Of a stretch of DNA of 64,000 bases, positions 59,926 to 64,000 are shown piece after piece. Every line of letters starts with the position of its first letter. Position 1 is the stretch's first letter. Below the pieces are notes generated by a model, which was given only the letters and a program-made list of their open reading frames with translations, did not search any database and was not told the origin of the DNA. This DNA comes from Pseudomonas sp. Leaf58 (GTDB lineage: Bacteria; Pseudomonadota; Gammaproteobacteria; Pseudomonadales; Pseudomonadaceae), in NCBI RefSeq assembly GCF_003627215.1, contig NZ_CP032677.1, positions 2,423,501 through 2,487,500 of the forward strand, given 5' to 3'. Both the position numbers and the translations under genes were made by a program.

Positions 59926-61599
59926 ATGCCCCAGCCAAGCTATTCCCAGGGCAACCAGCAAAAGCCCTTGCTCAGCCAATGCATCGGCGATGCCTTCGAC
60001 GTCACCGTTGCCCGCTTCCCCGAGCGCGAAGCCCTGGTCGTCCGCCACCAGGCCCTGCGTTATACCTGGCAGCAACTGGCGGCGGCTGTCGACCAGCATG
60101 CCCGGGCGCTGATGGCCCTGGGCGTGCAACCCGGCGACCGCCTGGGGATATGGGCGCCCAACTGCGCCGAGTGGTGCATCACCCAGTTCGCCAGCGCCAA
60201 GGTTGGCGCGATTCTGGTCAACATCAACCCGGCTTACCGCTCCAGCGAGCTGGACTACGCCCTCGGCCAGTCCGGTTGCCGCTGGGTTATCTGCGCCGAC
60301 GCATTCAAGACCTCTGATTACCACGCCATGCTGCTGGGCTTGGTCCCGGGCCTGGCAAGCAGCGAACCGGGTGCCCTTATTTGCGAGCGCTTCCCTGACC
60401 TACGCGGGGTGGTCAGCCTAGCCGCCGCGCCACCCGCGGGCTTTCTCGCCTGGTACGGGCTGCAGGCCCGCGCCGAGGCGGTCAGCCGCGAGGCCCTGGC
60501 CGAGCGCCAGGCTCAGCTGCGCTGTGACGACCCGATCAACATCCAGTACACCTCAGGCACCACCGGCTTCCCGAAGGGCGCTACGCTCAGCCACAGCAAC
60601 ATCCTCAACAACGGCTACATGGTCGGTGAAAGCCTGGGCCTGACCGAGCATGACCGGCTGGTGGTGCCCGTGCCGTTGTACCACTGCTTTGGCATGGTCA
60701 TGGCCAACCTCGGTTGCATGACCCACGGCAGCACATTGATCTACCCCAACGACGCCTTCGACCCGCTGGCCACGCTACGCGCGGTGGCAGAAGAAAAGGC
60801 CACGGCGTTGTACGGCGTACCGACCATGTTCATCGCCGAACTGGATCACCCGCAGCGCAGTGAGTTCGACCTGTCGAGCCTGCGCACCGGGATCATGGCC
60901 GGTGCCACCTGCCCGATTGAAGTGATGCGCCGGGTGATCAGCGAGATGCACATGGCCGAGGTACAGATTGCCTATGGCATGACCGAGACCAGCCCGGTGT
61001 CGCTGCAAACCGGCGCTACCGACGACCTTGAGCGCCGCGTGACCAGCGTCGGGCGCACCCAGCCGTGGCTGGAGAACAAAGTGATCGATGCCGGAGGCAA
61101 CAGCGTGCCACGCGGTGAGATCGGCGAGCTGTGTACGCGGGGTTACAGCGTGATGCTGGGCTACTGGAACAACCCCAAGGCCACGGCCGACAGTATCGAT
61201 GAAGACGGCTGGATGCACACGGGTGACCTGGCAGTGATGGACGAGCAGGGCTATGTGCGTATTGTCGGGCGCAGCAAGGATATGATCATTCGCGGGGGGG
61301 AGAACATTTACCCGCGCGAGCTGGAGGAGTTTTTCTTCACCCACCCGGCAGTGGCCGATGTGCAGGTGATTGGTGTGCCCTGCAGCAAGTACGGTGAACA
61401 GATCGTAGCCTGGGTGCGGCTGCACCCGGGGCATACGGCCAGCGAGGAGGAGCTGCGCGACTGGGCCAAGGCGCGCATCGCCCACTTCAAGGTGCCCCGG
61501 CACTTCCGCTTTGTCGACGAGTTCCCGATGACGGTGACCGGCAAGGTGCAGAAGTTTCGCATGCGCGAGATCAGTGTCGAGGAGTTGTCTGCCGGGTGA
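59926..61599 (+). CDS. AMP-forming acyl-CoA synthetase
   Basis: 557 residues. AMP-binding signature '[19 protein letters not shown]', '[14 protein letters not shown]' and the C-terminal '[23 protein letters not shown]' with the catalytic lysine region near '[13 protein letters not shown]'. Closest in appearance to medium/long-chain fatty-acyl-CoA ligases. Placed after the amine dehydrogenase genes it could activate the carboxylic acid made by the aldehyde dehydrogenase, but the REP pair between suggests a separate transcript. The ATG at 59926 has AAGAGA 8 nt upstream. Confidence 0.88.
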   Translation: MPQPSYSQGNQQKPLLSQCIGDAFDVTVARFPEREALVVRHQALRYTWQQLAAAVDQHARALMALGVQPGDRLGIWAPNCAEWCITQFASAKVGAILVNINPAYRSSELDYALGQSGCRWVICADAFKTSDYHAMLLGLVPGLASSEPGALICERFPDLRGVVSLAAAPPAGFLAWYGLQARAEAVSREALAERQAQLRCDDPINIQYTSGTTGFPKGATLSHSNILNNGYMVGESLGLTEHDRLVVPVPLYHCFGMVMANLGCMTHGSTLIYPNDAFDPLATLRAVAEEKATALYGVPTMFIAELDHPQRSEFDLSSLRTGIMAGATCPIEVMRRVISEMHMAEVQIAYGMTETSPVSLQTGATDDLERRVTSVGRTQPWLENKVIDAGGNSVPRGEIGELCTRGYSVMLGYWNNPKATADSIDEDGWMHTGDLAVMDEQGYVRIVGRSKDMIIRGGENIYPRELEEFFFTHPAVADVQVIGVPCSKYGEQIVAWVRLHPGHTASEEELRDWAKARIAHFKVPRHFRFVDEFPMTVTGKVQKFRMREISVEELSAG

Positions 61600-61610
61600 T
61601 TTGTTACCTA

Positions 61611-61633
61611 GGCCGGTCTCTTCGCGGGTAAAC
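61611..61633. repeat. Truncated REP at left edge of element B
   Basis: GGCCGGTCTCTTCGCGGGTA + AAC, then the REP breaks off exactly where the repeat element begins. Its partner REP is at 62258-62297. Confidence 0.7.
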
Positions 61634-62169
61634 ACAGGCGCATGTCTTGAGATAGTTGGCGCCTGTGAGATCGAGCGCCGCCCGCGCGGCGCTTCGCGGC
61701 ACAAGGCCGCTCCCACATCTGTTTCGGGCCAGTCACTCCTGTGGGGTCACCTCTGGGCGCCTTGTTTGTTCCATTCGATATCGAAGGTTGCGCTGCTGCT
61801 TTTCATCCATCTCAAGCCATGCGCCAAGGCTGCAACCCACCTGGCACAGGAATAATTGGCCCGAAACAGATTGGGGTTGGGCTGACAGGCGCATGTCTTG
61901 AGATAGTTGGCGCCTGTGAGATCGAGCGCCGCCCGCGCGGCGCTTCGCGGCACAAGGCCGCTCCCACATCTGTTTCGGGCCAGTCACTCCTGTGGGGTCA
62001 CCTCTGGGCGCCTTGTTTGTTTCATTCGATAGCGAAGGTTGCGCTGCTGCTTTTCATCCATCTCAAGCCATGCGCCAAGGCTGCAACCCACCTGGCACAG
62101 GAATAATTGGCCCGAAACAGATGTGGGAGCGGCCTTGTGCCGCGAAGCGCCGCGCGGGCGGCGCTCGAT
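61634..62169. repeat. MITE-like repeat element, copy B (tandem 251-bp units)
   Basis: Two units with a period of 251 bp (61634-61884 and from 61885), nearly identical (I see C/T and T/G differences around TTGTTTGTTCCATTCGATATC). Arms of 64 bp at 61670-61733 and 61921-61984 are inverted relative to 62106-62169. The core is the reverse complement of that in copy A with perhaps 85% identity by eye. One end is extended by GCGCCTGTGAG (61659), the other by CTGTGCACC (62170). Open frames in it are repeat translations. Confidence 0.8.
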
Positions 62170-62257
62170 CTGTGCACCACCTCAAATCCCAAGGCATGCA
62201 CCTGCCTGCGAACCCAGTTCTCTGCGCGACAGCGCAGCCCAAAGGCCTGTGCAGTAC

Positions 62258-62297
62258 CTGTAGGAGCGGGTTCACCCGCGAAGAGGCCGGCACAGGC
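62258..62297. repeat. REP sequence at right edge of element B
   Basis: CCTGTAGGAGCGGGTTCACC + CGCGAAGAGGCCGGCACAGG, inverted relative to the truncated REP at 61611-61633. Confidence 0.82.
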
Positions 62298-62308
62298 AGC
62301 CGATGATC

Positions 62309-62884
62309 TCAACCCTGCAGCAACGCCTGGCTGTTGAAGTTGCTCAACCTGCGATCATCGTCGGCGCATTCCAGCCCCTGCACCGCTTCGCGCAGCAAGA
62401 CCTTCTGCAAACTGCGTTCACCCGCCGCCCAGGCCTGCTCCAGTGCTGGCAACACCCTGCGCGGCAGGACACTGAACATCGGCTGCCAGTAGCCACCCTG
62501 GCGCACCATCGCTGCGCTGTCATTAGCCACCGCCAGCCGCCGCAGCTCTTCGATCAAGCCGCGGTCAACCAAGGGTGCATCACAGGCCAGCAGCACTACC
62601 CATTGATGCCGTGCCACCGTGAGCCCGGCAATTACCCCCGCCAGCGGCCCCGGGTAGTCTGCCTCGGCATCGCCCACCAGCTGGTCGGCATACGCCTGGT
62701 AAGTCTGCTGGTTGCGGTTGCAGGAAATCACTAGGTCATCGCTGAGCGGGCGCACTACGCGCTGCACATGCGCTACCAGTGGTTCGCCTTGCCAGTCGAC
62801 CAAACCCTTGTCTCGGCCGCCCATGCGCTGGCCGCGCCCTCCGGCGAGAATCAGGATGGAGCAGGGGGGCAGTGCATCAGGCAT
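62309..62884 (-). CDS. mobA: Molybdenum cofactor guanylyltransferase MobA
   Basis: 191 residues. The GTP-binding signature 'LILAGGRGQRMGGRDKGL' at the N-terminus and 'LACDAPLV' in the middle are diagnostic of MobA, which joins GMP to molybdopterin to give the bis-MGD cofactor. Start at 62884. The Shine-Dalgarno (GGAA) lies in the 3' arm of the hairpin that ends the upstream RND gene (62886-62917), so expression may be linked to that structure. It is followed by the REP and element B. Confidence 0.94.
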   Translation of the reverse strand: MPDALPPCSILILAGGRGQRMGGRDKGLVDWQGEPLVAHVQRVVRPLSDDLVISCNRNQQTYQAYADQLVGDAEADYPGPLAGVIAGLTVARHQWVVLLACDAPLVDRGLIEELRRLAVANDSAAMVRQGGYWQPMFSVLPRRVLPALEQAWAAGERSLQKVLLREAVQGLECADDDRRLSNFNSQALLQG

Positions 62885-62885
62885 G

Positions 62886-62917
62886 AAAAAGGTTCCGGGC
62901 AGTCACTGCCAGGAACC
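62886..62917 (-). terminator. Terminator between RND gene and mobA, overlapping mobA ribosome site
   Basis: Minus strand: GGTTCCTGGCAG, loop TGA, CTGCCCGGAACC, then TTTTTC and the mobA ATG. Full hairpin plus U-run; its 3' arm includes the mobA GGAA. Confidence 0.8.
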
Positions 62918-62944
62918 CTCCCATGTCACGTGGCGCTTGTCCAG

Positions 62945-64000
62945 TCAGCGTTCGTTGAGCACCGTTTGCGTATCGCCATTACGCGCTTGGCCTCGCCCAG
63001 CCAAGCGCATCACCACCACGAAGAACACCGGCACGAACACCACGGCCAGGGTGGCGCTGAGCATGCCGCCGATCACCCCGGTACCGATTGCCTGCTGGCT
63101 GGCCGAGCTGGCGCCGCTGGCAATGGCCAGTGGCACCACGCCGAGGATGAACGCCAGCGAGGTCATCACGATCGGCCGCAAGCGCAGGCGCGCAGCTTGT
63201 ACGGCGGCATCCACGGCGTCGACGCCCTGATCGACCAGGTGCTTGGCGAACTCGATGATCAGGATGGCGTTCTTTGCCGAAAGGCCGATCAGGGTGATCA
63301 GGCCGACCTTGAAGAACACGTCATTGGGCATGCCACGCAGGGTCACCGCCAGCACCGCACCTAGCATGCCAAGTGGCACTACCAATAACACCGCGGTCGG
63401 GATCGACCAGCTTTCGTACAGCGCTGCCAAGCACAGGAATACCACCAGCAATGACAGCGCCATCAGGATCGGCGCCTGGCTGCCAGACAGGCGTTCCTGC
63501 AGCGACAGGCCGGTCCACTCCAGGCCGGCGCCGGCCGGCAGCTGTGCCACCAGGCGCTCGACCTCGGCCATGGCTTCACCCGAGCTGTAGCCGGCCGCCG
63601 GTTCGCCAGAAATCGCCACCGCCGGGTAGCCGTTGTAGCGGGTCAGTTGCACCGGGCCGCTGACCCATTTGGCCTGGACGAACGCGCCCAGTGGCACCAT
63701 CTTGCCGCTGTCGTTGCGCACGTGGATGTTCAACAGGTCTTCAACCTGGCTGCGCTGGTCGCCTTCGGCTTGTACCACCACCCGCTGCATGCGGCCTTGG
63801 TTGGGGAAGTCGTTGACGTAGCTGGAACCCACGGCCACATCCAGCACCGTGCCGATATCGGCAAACGACACGCCCAGGGCATTGGCCTGGCGGCGGTCGA
63901 TCTCCAACTGCACCTGCGGGCTTTCTGCTAACGAAGCTTCGCGTACGTTGGTCAGTACCTTGCTTTTGGCGGCGTTGGCCAGCAGTTCGTCACGCGCGGC
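62945..64000 (-). CDS. RND efflux pump inner-membrane subunit, C-terminal part (partial)
   Basis: The frame is open to the window edge and gives 351 residues of the C-terminal part of an AcrB/MexB/MexF-type transporter. Recognisable segments are 'LEIDRRQANALGVSFADIGTVLDVAVGSSYVNDFPNQGR' (porter domain), 'WTGLSLQERLSGSQAPILMALSLLVVFLCLAALYESW' and 'LRPIVMTSLAFILGVVPLAIASGASSASQQAIGTGVIGGM' (membrane helices, HAE1 family). Proton-driven tripartite export of hydrophobic drugs or solvents. The membrane-fusion gene should lie upstream, outside the window. The very close terminator marks the end of the operon. Confidence 0.93.
   Translation of the reverse strand, partial: AARDELLANAAKSKVLTNVREASLAESPQVQLEIDRRQANALGVSFADIGTVLDVAVGSSYVNDFPNQGRMQRVVVQAEGDQRSQVEDLLNIHVRNDSGKMVPLGAFVQAKWVSGPVQLTRYNGYPAVAISGEPAAGYSSGEAMAEVERLVAQLPAGAGLEWTGLSLQERLSGSQAPILMALSLLVVFLCLAALYESWSIPTAVLLVVPLGMLGAVLAVTLRGMPNDVFFKVGLITLIGLSAKNAILIIEFAKHLVDQGVDAVDAAVQAARLRLRPIVMTSLAFILGVVPLAIASGASSASQQAIGTGVIGGMLSATLAVVFVPVFFVVVMRLAGRGQARNGDTQTVLNER

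Noticed and set aside
61574..62337. Small open frames in repeat B
   Set aside because: Same reason: duplicated repeat sequence, no independent coding signal.

Overview
The window is about 64 kb of GC-rich chromosome that looks like the Pseudomonas putida group. The evidence is the protein content (MnxG-type multicopper oxidase, quinohemoprotein amine dehydrogenase with the P. putida gamma-subunit cross-link pattern, aerobic CobN/CobW, LysR-PACE pair, DUF2790), many copies of the P. putida REP palindrome, and near-perfect sigma-54 promoters. No rRNA, tRNA, CRISPR array, prophage or transposase gene was seen.

Layout. 1-5.5 kb: edge of a VasX-like T6SS effector gene, an AraC regulator and a hyuBA (hydantoinase/oxoprolinase) operon. 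5.5-6.2 kb: a non-coding repeat element (copy A). 6.2-8.7 kb: LysR regulator divergent from a PACE efflux pump, then ilvE. 8.9-16 kb: cobalamin riboswitch driving cobW-cobN-chlD, where the last gene carries a dnaX-like -1 frameshift signal. 16-25 kb: housekeeping and metabolic genes (VpsR-like sigma-54 activator, RlhA-type U32 protein, Rid protein, TrmK, DUF2790, LysR, and a valine-type acyl-CoA dehydrogenase/hydrolase pair).

25.6-47 kb is the most unusual part. A sigma-54 promoter drives a six-gene operon for the giant manganese oxidase MnxG with a beta-propeller protein, two SCO copper chaperones, a cytochrome c/periplasmic-binding fusion and a SurA-like chaperone. A second sigma-54 promoter then precedes a lone response regulator and a tightly overlapping 12-gene run. 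That run encodes a GspE ATPase, PilM/N/O/P-like assembly proteins, a lipoprotein secretin, three pseudopilins and, translationally coupled to the last pseudopilin, CsgE-CsgF-CsgG (curli export) without any curlin gene, GspF or prepilin peptidase. It looks like a hybrid type II/curli-type export machine beside its possible cargo.

47-61.6 kb: an AcoR-like sigma-54 activator and a complete amine-oxidation locus: qhpF-E-G (peptide export/processing and modification), a divergent phenylacetaldehyde-type dehydrogenase with a perfect sigma-54 promoter, qhpA-D-C-B (enzyme subunits and radical SAM maturase) and an acyl-CoA synthetase. A remnant of an outer-membrane porin gene lies between the two halves. 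61.6-62.3 kb: a second, tandemly duplicated copy (B) of the repeat element, inserted inside a REP doublet. The window ends with mobA and the 3' part of an RND efflux pump gene.
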